From positions 434,001 to 498,000 of the forward strand of contig NZ_FQVL01000002.1 of assembly GCF_900129355.1 (NCBI RefSeq): 64,000 nt of DNA, written 5' to 3'. How positions within the stretch are numbered: position 1 is the first letter of the stretch; each line of letters starts with the position of its first letter. Below, piece by piece: positions 43,409-51,058 of this stretch. This DNA is from Seinonella peptonophila. GTDB lineage: Bacteria > Bacillota > Bacilli > Thermoactinomycetales > Thermoactinomycetaceae. The position numbers were made by a program, and so were the translations under genes. The notes beneath the pieces were generated by a model that saw only the letters and a program-made list of their open reading frames with translations, made no database searches and was not told where the DNA came from.

Positions 43409-44848
43409 ATGGTACCCCGTACACTTTTTGAAAAGATATGGGATCGACATGTGATTGAACAAAATGAAGGGAAACCAGCGTTACTCTATATAGATTTGCA
43501 CCTAGTTCATGAGGTGACTTCACCTCAAGCATTTGAAGGATTGCGCTTAGCTGGTCGACAAGTACGCAGACCAGACTTAACAATTGCCACTGTTGATCAT
43601 AATGTACCCACAACTGATCGTGGATTTCCACTTACTGATCCAATTTCGGAAAAACAATTAAAAACACTAGCGGAAAACTGTAAAGAATTTGGGATTCAAT
43701 TATTTGATCTCTTTCATCCACAGCAAGGTATCGTTCATGTAATTGGTCCTGAGTTGGGTTTGACGCTTCCTGGAAAAACGATTGTTTGTGGTGATAGCCA
43801 TACGTCAACACATGGGGCTTTTGGGGCACTCGCCTTTGGTATTGGCACAAGTGAAGTCGAACATGTTTTGGCTACCCAATGTCTCCCACAAAATAAACCA
43901 AAGACAATGGAAGTTCATTTCAAAGGAAAATTGGCTCCAGGGATCACAGCAAAGGATGCGATCCTTGCCTTAATCGCCAAAATTGGTACTGCTGGCGCGA
44001 CTGGCTATGTGATTGAATACACGGGTGAAGCAATCGAACAAATGTCAATGGAAGAGCGTATGACAGTCTGTAATATGTCGATTGAAGCAGGTGCTCGCGC
44101 AGGGATGATTGCCCCAGATCAAACAACATTTGACTACTTGCGTGACCGTGTCTATGCACCAAAAGGGGAAGATTATCAACAAGCTGTTGCCGATTGGAAA
44201 GAGTTACGTACTGATCTAGGAGCAAGTTATGACTATCGTATTGAAATTGATGCTAGTACCATTGCTCCACAAGTTACTTGGGGTACGAGTCCTGGGATGG
44301 GCACAGATATTACACAACGCGTCCCTGATCCTCGTTCATTTGCCTCAGAACAAGAGCAAAAATCAGCTGAGCTCGCTCTTCAATATATGGGCCTACAATC
44401 AGGAACACCTATGGACGAGATTTCAGTTGATCGTGTTTTCATCGGTTCCTGTACCAACTCACGTATTGAAGATTTACGTGCAGCAGCAAAGGTAGTTGCT
44501 GGTTATCAGGTTGCGCCTACTGTAAAAGCAATGGTTGTTCCTGGTTCACAACAGGTGAAAATACAAGCAGAACAAGAAGGGTTAGCCGAAATTTTCCAAG
44601 AGGCAGGTTTTGAATGGCGCGAATCAGGCTGTAGTATGTGTCTAGGCATGAACCCAGATATCCTACAAGCAGGAGAGCGTTGTGCCTCCACCTCCAATCG
44701 CAATTTTGAGGGTCGCCAGGGTCGCGGTGGACGAACTCATCTTGTTAGTCCCGCAATGGCAGCAGCCGCTGCGATTAAAGGTCACTTCTACGATATACGA
44801 AACTGGAACTATCAGGAAAAAGGAGTGAGTGCAACATGGAGCCATTAA
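43409..44848 (+). CDS. leuC: 3-isopropylmalate dehydratase large subunit
   Basis: 479 aa. Aconitase-fold motifs: [19 protein letters not shown] near 48-55, [20 protein letters not shown], and the three Fe-S ligands in [12 protein letters not shown] (Cys about 349) and [13 protein letters not shown] (Cys about 409 and 412). With LeuD it isomerises 2- to 3-isopropylmalate. The ATG follows GAGGTG. The first four residues overlap no other gene; leuA and leuB are not here, so leuCD forms a separate unit. Confidence 0.97.
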   Translation: MVPRTLFEKIWDRHVIEQNEGKPALLYIDLHLVHEVTSPQAFEGLRLAGRQVRRPDLTIATVDHNVPTTDRGFPLTDPISEKQLKTLAENCKEFGIQLFDLFHPQQGIVHVIGPELGLTLPGKTIVCGDSHTSTHGAFGALAFGIGTSEVEHVLATQCLPQNKPKTMEVHFKGKLAPGITAKDAILALIAKIGTAGATGYVIEYTGEAIEQMSMEERMTVCNMSIEAGARAGMIAPDQTTFDYLRDRVYAPKGEDYQQAVADWKELRTDLGASYDYRIEIDASTIAPQVTWGTSPGMGTDITQRVPDPRSFASEQEQKSAELALQYMGLQSGTPMDEISVDRVFIGSCTNSRIEDLRAAAKVVAGYQVAPTVKAMVVPGSQQVKIQAEQEGLAEIFQEAGFEWRESGCSMCLGMNPDILQAGERCASTSNRNFEGRQGRGGRTHLVSPAMAAAAAIKGHFYDIRNWNYQEKGVSATWSH

Positions 44849-45444
44849 AACAAATAAACGGTATTGTGACACCGCTAGATCGTGCCAATGTTGACACAGA
44901 TGCAATCATTCCAAAGCAATTTTTAAAAAGAATTGAGCGAACTGGTTTTGGACAATTTCTTTTCTATGATTGGCGCTTTGATTCACAAGGAAACCCTGAC
45001 CCTGCCTTTGTCTTGAACCAAAATAAATATCAGAGTTCTAATATCTTACTCGCTCGTGACAATTTTGGTTGTGGCTCTTCAAGAGAGCATGCGCCTTGGG
45101 CACTTTCAGACTTTGGTTTTCGAGTTGTCATCGCGCCATCTTTTGCTGATATTTTTTACAACAATTGTTTTAAAAATGGCATGTTGCCGATCACACTTTC
45201 TGAAGAACAGGTCGATACTTTATTCCAAAGAGCAACTGGTTCAACACCCGATCAGTTGACCATTGATTTAGAAAAACAAACGATTTCAGATGCAGCAGGT
45301 AAACCATTGTTTCATTTTGAAGTCGACTCATATCGTCGCACTTGTTTGCTACAGGGGCTCGATGACATTGCAATCACTTTACAGTCGGCAGATCGTATAG
45401 CCCAATATGAGCAAACATTACCTTCATATCTCTCTATTCGTTAA
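44836..45444 (+). CDS. leuD: 3-isopropylmalate dehydratase small subunit
   Basis: 202 aa. Start overlaps the end of leuC by 13 nt with AAAAAGGAGTG before it, so translation is coupled. Swivel-domain motifs: [20 protein letters not shown] (about 15-34), [16 protein letters not shown] (about 75-90) and [17 protein letters not shown]. Forms the heterodimer with LeuC. A terminator follows. Confidence 0.97.
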   Translation: MEPLKQINGIVTPLDRANVDTDAIIPKQFLKRIERTGFGQFLFYDWRFDSQGNPDPAFVLNQNKYQSSNILLARDNFGCGSSREHAPWALSDFGFRVVIAPSFADIFYNNCFKNGMLPITLSEEQVDTLFQRATGSTPDQLTIDLEKQTISDAAGKPLFHFEVDSYRRTCLLQGLDDIAITLQSADRIAQYEQTLPSYLSIR

Positions 45445-45474
45445 AAGCACCCTATCATAGGGTGCTTTTATTTT
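45444..45474 (+). terminator. Terminator after leuCD
   Basis: AAAGCACCCTA and TAGGGTGCTTT form an 11-bp stem followed by TATTTTAT. Confidence 0.88.
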
Positions 45475-45569
45475 ATCATCAATATATAACATTTTATATA
45501 TTTAGCATACATCTATTAAACAATATGGTATATTAGAAGAAAATCAGACTGAGAGGGGTTGTTGATCAT

Positions 45570-46097
45570 ATGCCTCTCTCCAACCATTCACGCCAAGGCA
45601 AACTTCGTTTTACTATCCAGTGGGTTCTGCTGCTCATTACATTAATAGGATCTATAGCTTGTATTTTACTGATTCAATTTGAACATGATCATCATTTGGT
45701 TGCAGTAGTCAACTGCAATTCCATTACACAAAATGATTTAAAAACTGATTTTTCAACAGGTGAGCTCCATTTCAAAAATACTGATCACTTCTCGATCTCG
45801 GCGGTCAATCGGATTCATTTGCGGTCTTATTTTCCGACATCCATTCTCTTAGCTTCACAACCTATTTATCAGATTGTATATTTAGATCAATCTTTTGCTC
45901 CGATCAATATACCACAAGTCTTCACCAATCAACCGATGACCACGCACAACCGACGTATTGTTGTAATTCAAAAAGCAACTTGGAGACCACATTTTCAACA
46001 TACCGTTCAAAGAGTAACTGTTAATCAATGCTTTGCCAATGATGTATTCGAAATGAGATATGATCCATTACCTAAATCTCATGAAGACTTTCATTAG
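45570..46097 (+). CDS. Membrane-anchored hypothetical protein, 175 aa
   Basis: GAGAGGGG lies 13 nt before the ATG. One transmembrane segment near the N-terminus (about 17-40, WVLLLITLIGSIACILLIQF) is preceded by a basic, inside-positive stretch. The rest is a mostly beta-rich exterior domain with two cysteines (Cys about 48 and 154) that could pair. No family is recognised. Possibly an envelope protein; the GC-rich element behind it forms its 3' flank. Confidence 0.6.
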   Translation: MPLSNHSRQGKLRFTIQWVLLLITLIGSIACILLIQFEHDHHLVAVVNCNSITQNDLKTDFSTGELHFKNTDHFSISAVNRIHLRSYFPTSILLASQPIYQIVYLDQSFAPINIPQVFTNQPMTTHNRRIVVIQKATWRPHFQHTVQRVTVNQCFANDVFEMRYDPLPKSHEDFH

Positions 46098-46420
46098 AAA
46101 AAGACTGCCATTTTGTAGTTACAGATTGATGAAAAACTCTTTTGAGCGAGTGGAGGGGTGATCGGCAAAGCTCCATTTCGAGCGCAACTTAGCGGAATGG
46201 CAGCTGAAGTGGCATTTTCCCTTCGGGCAAACTGTTTGAGTCTCCGCAGGCGAATGCTGGAGGAGGTGAGTTTTGACCGGCCACGAAGGCTGACAGAACG
46301 CGGACAGACCCCACACCCTTGCTAGCCCGGATCGGAGCGTCGCCGAGAACCACGACCATGAGCCGATTACATGTCTTTGTCTACAAGCTGAGACTACCAA
46401 TTTGGTAGTTATTTTTTTTC
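46098..46420 (+). repeat. GC-rich intergenic element bounded by imperfect direct repeats
   Basis: GACTGCCATTTTGTAGTTA (46103-46121) recurs as GACTACCAATTTGGTAGTTA (46392-46411). The roughly 270 bp between are more GC-rich than the surroundings and contain no credible ORF. The right copy is a perfect hairpin ACTACCAA/TTGGTAGT followed by TTATTTTTTTT, so it is also a plus-strand terminator that overlaps the bioY stop. It resembles a mobile repeat or a processed RNA element inserted in the terminator; no match in this window. Confidence 0.45.
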
Positions 46421-46981
46421 AGCTGGGTGAAAACGTCGATCCACTCGATAGAGACTGATTGCGATGAGTGCAGAGAGTAAAACTTTTGCTAGGTCTCCTG
46501 GGATAAAGATAAACCATGTTTTGGTCAAACTATTCATGGTAAAGGGTAATCCTGTACTAATCAGGAGCCACGGTACCCCAATGCCAAAGATAATGATGCT
46601 TCCTCCGAGTAAATTAACGCCGATCAAATGCCAAAATTTCACTTCTCCTCGCTTCGCTACCCATCTGACTAGCATACCAATGGCAAAGCTAGCAATCGGC
46701 CAGCTAAAAATAAAACCACCAGTAGGGCCAAAGAGAGTTCCTACTCCACCACTACCCCCTGATAAAATGGGGAGACCTATTCCAGCTAATGCAATAAATA
46801 CAATGATACTTAATGGACCATAACGAGGTCCTAATAATAAGCCACTTAATAAAACGATTAATGTTTGTAGTGTAATCGGCGCAGGACCCACTGGAATACT
46901 AAATTGCCCTGCTACAGCTAATAAAGCTGCAAATAAAGCGGCTAAAATAAGTTGTCGCAATGAGGTATTCTGTTGTGTCAT
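46409..46981 (-). CDS. bioY: Biotin transporter S-component BioY
   Basis: 190 aa with six hydrophobic segments. The BioY signature is present: LLAVAGQFSIPVGPAPITLQ (about 19-38), YGPLSIIVFIALAGIGLPIL and GGFIFSWPIASFAIGMLV. BioY is the substrate-binding unit of a group II ECF transporter and needs the shared EcfAAT module, which is not in the window. GAAGGAGCG lies upstream. A BirA-like operator sits 73-103 nt upstream and overlaps the promoter, so biotin should repress it. Confidence 0.94.
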   Translation of the reverse strand: MTQQNTSLRQLILAALFAALLAVAGQFSIPVGPAPITLQTLIVLLSGLLLGPRYGPLSIIVFIALAGIGLPILSGGSGGVGTLFGPTGGFIFSWPIASFAIGMLVRWVAKRGEVKFWHLIGVNLLGGSIIIFGIGVPWLLISTGLPFTMNSLTKTWFIFIPGDLAKVLLSALIAISLYRVDRRFHPAEKK

Positions 46982-47053
46982 GATGTCGCTCCTTCTTTAT
47001 GTCAAAAGCAAATTAGATGATACCTTTGTCAGTCTAACCTTATTCCCTAATAA

Positions 47054-47084
47054 TCGTCAACCATTTTGTTTTAGTAGTTTACAA
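47054..47084 (-). promoter_or_regulatory. BirA-type operator over the bioY promoter
   Basis: On the minus strand TTGTAAAC, 15 bases, GTTGACGA matches the Firmicute BirA box TTGTTAAC-N15-GTTAACAA with two or three changes. The right half overlaps a TTGACG -35 box, followed 17-18 bases later by TTAGACT as the -10. Holo-BirA bound here would block transcription of bioY. Confidence 0.7.
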
Positions 47085-47259
47085 TTTAAATAACCAAATA
47101 CCTTTGCTTTCTAATGGTAAATAGATATACTAATTACAAACTGACCCATCGAAAATCGAGACATGTACCTTGTGTACCTGAGACCTTAGGAGGTTTATCA
47201 AGAGTCGATCTTGACTTCGTATCGACTCATAAAACTGTGGAATTCAATCAGGAAAGGTA

Positions 47260-47478
47260 ATGGAACTCAAAACGTACTGGATCGCTGGTATCGTGGGGGT
47301 CACCCTGATACTCAGCTCGATCCTTCCCTGGGGGGCAGAGACTGAAGACGATGTACAACCTGTACTCGTCATCATTCTCCTCCCAACCCACTCCACGCCA
47401 CCTCATACATCCGTCGGTTGTGAGGATGGCAAGACGCAGTGTTTCAACCTCGAAACAACGAAGGTGAGGACGAAATGA
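47260..47478 (+). CDS. Small membrane/secreted protein of a foreign GC-rich cassette, 72 aa
   Basis: AGGAAAGGTA precedes the ATG. The N-terminus (MELKTYWIAGIVGVTLILSS) is a signal peptide or membrane anchor, followed by a short exterior tail with two cysteines (VGCEDGKTQCFNLETT). Its stop TGA lies within the ATGA that starts the next gene, so the two are translationally coupled. Base composition rises sharply within it, unlike the neighbours bioY and MATE. No family is recognised. An inverted repeat GAGTCGAT/ATCGACTC (about 47200-47228) stands upstream. Confidence 0.6.
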   Translation: MELKTYWIAGIVGVTLILSSILPWGAETEDDVQPVLVIILLPTHSTPPHTSVGCEDGKTQCFNLETTKVRTK

Positions 47479-48134
47479 AGTCGCGCTTCAACTGGACCAA
47501 CCTCAGGCAGCGGCGCGTGCTGCTCTGGTTCATGGTGGGCGTCCTGGCGCTCGGAGTCATCGCCGGCGCCTTCTGGCGCAGCATCGTCACGAGCGACGAC
47601 AAGCCCAAGCAGCCGCCGGCCATCAGCGTCGAGCAGGCCCAGCCCGACATGCAGGCCCAACCGAAGGACTCGACCCCGGTCTGTCGGCAGCGACCGAAGG
47701 TGATCCAGGTCGATGCGCGAAACCAGGTGCAGATCGACAACGCCTGCATCCAGAAGCAGTCGGGTCGCGAACTGTTCGCGAAGCTCAAGGTGACCCGCCT
47801 CGTGGGCAACGACCCGCTGGCGGTGTACATGTGGTTGTCGGTGGACGACGGCAAACTGGGTCTGGGTCGCAAGAAGATCGGCATCATGGCCGACGGTCGC
47901 GAACGCCCGCTGAAGTGCCAGATGCCGTCCGGCACGAAGGTGCTGACCTGCTACTTCAAGCGGGAGTACTCCGCTCCGAGCCGGATCTCCACGGTGGGCC
48001 AGGTCACGACCATCGACCAGCAGCCCGACGGGTGGACCAACCCCAACGCCTCACCGCGTGTGATCACGGGTGGAGAGATGTACTTCTACCCCGAGGACAG
48101 CTCGTCGAACATCTTCGGCTGGCTGTTCCACTGA
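47475..48134 (+). CDS. Single-pass membrane protein of a foreign GC-rich cassette, 219 aa
   Basis: Start ATG at 47475 behind GGTGAGGA, overlapping the upstream stop by four bases. Codons end almost always in G or C, in stark contrast to the A/T-ending codons of every neighbour, so recent transfer from a high-GC organism is likely. Topology: basic N-terminus (MKSRFNWTNLRQRRVLLW), one transmembrane helix (about 17-37), a Pro/Gln-rich linker, and a C-terminal beta-rich domain (about 70-219) with cysteines near 73, 99, 165 and 175. It ends DSSSNIFGWLFH. I recognise no family. Confidence 0.8.
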   Translation: MKSRFNWTNLRQRRVLLWFMVGVLALGVIAGAFWRSIVTSDDKPKQPPAISVEQAQPDMQAQPKDSTPVCRQRPKVIQVDARNQVQIDNACIQKQSGRELFAKLKVTRLVGNDPLAVYMWLSVDDGKLGLGRKKIGIMADGRERPLKCQMPSGTKVLTCYFKREYSAPSRISTVGQVTTIDQQPDGWTNPNASPRVITGGEMYFYPEDSSSNIFGWLFH

Positions 48135-48175
48135 CGTTCCACGTCTCAAGTACTGAGGTAGTTCCACAGTGAGTC

Positions 48176-48220
48176 CCGAGGTGGCGACCGGTGCAAGCCG
48201 GTTCGCCACCTCGGCTCGTT
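48176..48220 (+). terminator. GC-rich hairpin closing the foreign cassette
   Basis: CCGAGGTGGCGA plus CCGG pairs with CCGG plus TCGCCACCTCGG (one bulged T), giving a stem of about 16 bp with loop TGCAAG. Its GC-rich make-up matches the cassette rather than host terminators, and only a weak T tract follows. Confidence 0.65.
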
Positions 48221-48226
48221 TCTAGG

Positions 48227-48256
48227 CATAAAAAAACCGGAGCGATTTACTCCGGT
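48227..48256 (-). terminator. Terminator after the MATE gene
   Basis: Minus strand ACCGGAG, loop, CTCCGGT, then TTTTTT; it overlaps the end of the MATE coding region. Confidence 0.8.
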
Positions 48257-49725
48257 TTCTCTGCAAATAATATACCATGATCTTTGTTTTTCCAGAAGAA
48301 ATAGTAGTATCCGTACTCGAGTAAGAGCGAAACAGTAAATGAGACTGGATATGCAAGCCAAATGCCATCTAATCCCATTCCCCAAACTTTTGATAGTAGG
48401 TACGCTACAGGTACTTGTACACCCCAAACGGTAAAGATACCAATAACTGTTGGCCAAAAGACGGTTCCGCTGGACCGCATCAATCCAGAAACAATCATGG
48501 CATGTCCAAAGATCATATATGACCAGAGTACCATCAATAGTGTTTTCTGAGCCATTTCAAGCGTAACTGGATCAACCAAGAACCATGCCAAAATATATTC
48601 ACTAAATAGATATGAGATCCCTACAAGGATAATCCCCATGATATAGTTAAGTAAAATTCCACTTCGAAGCAATGCTCCCAGCCGATGGACGGCACGCGCA
48701 CCAATCAATTGAGAACCAAAGATACCTACTGCCATCGACAAACTAATAGCCGGCATCTGTACATAGGTGATCACCTGAATCACCGCACCATATGCGGCAA
48801 CTGCACGTTCCCCATGCATATTAATCAAAAAGATAACCGCAAGCTCTGACAGTGAAACAGACACCATCTGAATACTTGTTGGAATCCCGATCTTTACCAT
48901 CAATAATAAAATTTCCCGGTCAATTCCAATCTCCCGCACAAAGCTCCAATCAAGAGCAAGCAGATGTTTTTTATATGCTAAATAAACAACCAATATAATC
49001 ATGGTAATCAATAATGATAAAATATTTGCAAACGCTACCCCTACTAAGCCAAAAGCTGGCACTCCTAACCATCCAAATGCAAACCAAGGTGAAAACAAAA
49101 TTTGCAATGCAGTACTAATAATTAAAAAGTAGAGTGGTGTTTTTGAATCACCTGTCCCACGTAGGAAAGTCGTATATATGATGTATACAAACCAGAGCGG
49201 CATACCAATAAACATCACGCGTGAAAATTGAACTGCGCCCTCAATAATCGTGGGTGGAGACTGAATGAGGATTAACAAATCACGTGCAAAGGCATATCCA
49301 GCTATTCCTACAATCACACCTAAAATTAGCGCAAATTTTAATGAAGTATTGACTGTTTTTCGAATCCGTTCTTGATCGCCTGCGCCAAATGCTTGTCCAA
49401 TTAAGACAGAGCTCGCACTACCAAGACCGAAAACAAACGAGATCATAAAGAACATCACTGGCATTACTACATTCAGTGAAGCAAGTGCAGTTTCTCCGAT
49501 CCCTTTCCCGACAACGCTCGACCCTACTGTTCCTCCTAATGATTGCAACACATTACTCAGAATAAAAGGAATCAAAAAAATCAATAGCGGTTTCCACATT
49601 GCTTTCTGCGGATCGAGTAAATCAGGGTTTACATGACCAACTTGCTGTGATTGTGCCGATGCTGTTGATTCTTCCTGATCGGGCACCAATACAGCGACTT
49701 CCGACGCATTTTGTTCTGTGCTCAT
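48247..49725 (-). CDS. MATE family efflux transporter
   Basis: 492 aa with about 12 hydrophobic segments. MATE features: PFILSNVLQSLGGTVGSSVV (first helix), a conserved GLGSASSVLIGQAFGAGDQE loop (about 105-125), LRGTGDSKTPLYF in the middle and the mirrored second half with GIFGSQLIGARAVHRLG. The family expels drugs or organic cations in exchange for Na+ or H+. A Gln/Ser-rich N-terminal 25 residues is cytosolic. Monocistronic. Confidence 0.92.
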   Translation of the reverse strand: MSTEQNASEVAVLVPDQEESTASAQSQQVGHVNPDLLDPQKAMWKPLLIFLIPFILSNVLQSLGGTVGSSVVGKGIGETALASLNVVMPVMFFMISFVFGLGSASSVLIGQAFGAGDQERIRKTVNTSLKFALILGVIVGIAGYAFARDLLILIQSPPTIIEGAVQFSRVMFIGMPLWFVYIIYTTFLRGTGDSKTPLYFLIISTALQILFSPWFAFGWLGVPAFGLVGVAFANILSLLITMIILVVYLAYKKHLLALDWSFVREIGIDREILLLMVKIGIPTSIQMVSVSLSELAVIFLINMHGERAVAAYGAVIQVITYVQMPAISLSMAVGIFGSQLIGARAVHRLGALLRSGILLNYIMGIILVGISYLFSEYILAWFLVDPVTLEMAQKTLLMVLWSYMIFGHAMIVSGLMRSSGTVFWPTVIGIFTVWGVQVPVAYLLSKVWGMGLDGIWLAYPVSFTVSLLLEYGYYYFFWKNKDHGILFAEKPE

Positions 49726-49878
49726 AAATCAAGCCCCTTTCACTAAGCACTTCAACCCGCAGCACAAAAAAAGAAAATAGCTGTTGCCATGCCATTTTCC
49801 TAACGGACATGTATTCTTATTATTTTTTACAGCGTCTTACATTATGACATATTTATATTTAAATGTCTATATAATTTT

Positions 49879-50205
49879 CTAATCTGATTTTGATAGTCGA
49901 GCAGGCGCTTCATTAAAAACAACATAGTTCAAATTGATATTTAAGAACATCATATCTCTTCCTGTTCGTTGGTCACGTAATACAAAATAATCACGACCAA
50001 CCCGTAACAACTTACCTGTAAATGTCAATGCATTCCATTCTTTATTTTGATCATAGGTTAGATAGACCGTTATTTTTTGACCAATATTTTTCTCCATAAA
50101 GTCTTCAGAGTAATTACGTGCGCTAGTTGGTCTTTGTGGCGATGGGGTTTGTGGTTGACGTTGTTGGATCATCATTGTATAAGGATCACAATAGTTCCAA
50201 TACAT
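49879..50205 (-). CDS. gerQ: Spore coat protein GerQ
   Basis: 108 aa. The C-terminal core matches GerQ (YwdL): FMEKNIGQKITVYLTYDQN, then FTGKLLRVGRDYFVLRD and MMFLNINLNYVVFNE. The N-terminal 30 residues are Gln/Pro/Ser-rich; Lys/Gln positions there could be transglutaminase sites. GerQ is an inner-coat protein needed for CwlJ to localise and for Ca-DPA-triggered germination. It lies 24 nt after cwlJ, the operon known from Bacillus. Confidence 0.93.
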   Translation of the reverse strand: MYWNYCDPYTMMIQQRQPQTPSPQRPTSARNYSEDFMEKNIGQKITVYLTYDQNKEWNALTFTGKLLRVGRDYFVLRDQRTGRDMMFLNINLNYVVFNEAPARLSKSD

Positions 50206-50229
50206 CTTTTTCAGTCCTTTCTTTATTCT

Positions 50230-50652
50230 CTAAAATACACTTGGACAATTTTGCTGGGTTGGTTGATAAAAGCAATGATTTTTGTATTGTCCACTAAATG
50301 GCTGATTAAACCATGTGCTACTACATGTATTCACAGGTCGATAAAACCATAATGAAAACTCCGCTGGTGAATAACGCTTTCCAGCAATGACCTGACGTGC
50401 CAATTGAATATCTCTTGCACGGGCTGCTTGATAGAAATATGGTTTTTGTACTGACTCATAACCACCAGGGCTTTGGAAGACCATTTGTGTAATGGTGCGT
50501 ATATCTTTAAAGTCGAGACAATCAACGCGCACCCGATTGATGGAGACATTGCCAACGAGCAGCATACCTAAATCTCCCTCTCCTTCTGCTTCTGCTCGCA
50601 TCAAACGGGCTAATAATTGTACTTCCTCTGGTTTGTGACGTACAACTGCCAT
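50230..50652 (-). CDS. cwlJ: Spore cortex-lytic hydrolase CwlJ
   Basis: 140 aa. Hydrolase_2/SleB-type domain without signal peptide: VQLLARLMRAEAEGEGDLGM with the catalytic Glu (about 19), VGNVSINRV, FQSPGGYESV and AREL-like AARARDIQLARQVIAGKRY. The C-terminus is Cys/Gln/Tyr-rich. CwlJ degrades cortex peptidoglycan in germination after Ca-DPA release and needs GerQ, its downstream neighbour. Good evidence for endospores. Confidence 0.94.
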   Translation of the reverse strand: MAVVRHKPEEVQLLARLMRAEAEGEGDLGMLLVGNVSINRVRVDCLDFKDIRTITQMVFQSPGGYESVQKPYFYQAARARDIQLARQVIAGKRYSPAEFSLWFYRPVNTCSSTWFNQPFSGQYKNHCFYQPTQQNCPSVF

Positions 50653-50690
50653 GACATCCCTCCTACGTTAAACGCTATGATTTATTGTTA

Positions 50691-50720
50691 AAAAAAAGAA
50701 CCGAATCTCTTATTCGGTTC
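50691..50720 (-). terminator. Terminator after the RNHCP gene
   Basis: Minus strand GAACCGAAT/ATTCGGTTC followed by TTTTTTTT. Confidence 0.88.
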
Positions 50721-50721
50721 A

Positions 50722-51048
50722 TTATCTATTCGTGATTTGTGCCAACTTAACTAGATCATCTGGTTGTCTTGGATCATCAAGTGCTGCTCGATTGCGAATC
50801 TGCTTTCCACAACGTGTGCATTCAAATACAATCTGATACCCCTTCTTTGATTGATACACCCAGTCAATCGGCTTCATCAAACCTTGACAGGTGGCCCTGC
50901 GATCACCTGGAGTCTCTAAATCAATATGAAGGGAATAAAAACAATAAGGACAATGATTTCGATAACTGCCATTTAGTAGTGGCAATACTTCTCTACCACA
51001 GTTCGCACAAGTAAATCCTGTATTTTCAAGATCTCTTTTTTTCTTCAT
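50722..51048 (-). CDS. RNHCP-domain zinc-ribbon protein
   Basis: 108 aa from the ATG at 51048 (MKKKRDLENTGFTCANCGRE), with AAGGAG close upstream; a longer frame overlaps the amidohydrolase. The RNHCP signature is literal: FTCANCGREV, then SYRNHCPYCFYSLH, with further CxxC in ECTRCGKQIRN. Four to six cysteines bind zinc. The family is of unknown role. It begins just after the stop of the amidohydrolase, so the two are probably cotranscribed. Confidence 0.9.
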   Translation of the reverse strand: MKKKRDLENTGFTCANCGREVLPLLNGSYRNHCPYCFYSLHIDLETPGDRRATCQGLMKPIDWVYQSKKGYQIVFECTRCGKQIRNRAALDDPRQPDDLVKLAQITNR

Positions 51049-51058
51049 TTTCTCCTTA

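Noticed and set aside
46119-46400. 93-aa minus-strand ORF in the GC-rich intergenic element
   Set aside because: Cys/Ser/His-rich composition, no ribosome site, and downstream of bioY in its terminator region.
47444-47935. 163-aa minus-strand ORF within the GC-rich cassette
   Set aside because: Long antisense frames are expected in GC-rich coding DNA; it lacks a ribosome site and protein-like composition.
47831-48172. Plus-strand frame-shifted ORF in the same cassette
   Set aside because: Arg/Gly-rich low-quality translation, a shadow of the 219-aa gene in another frame.
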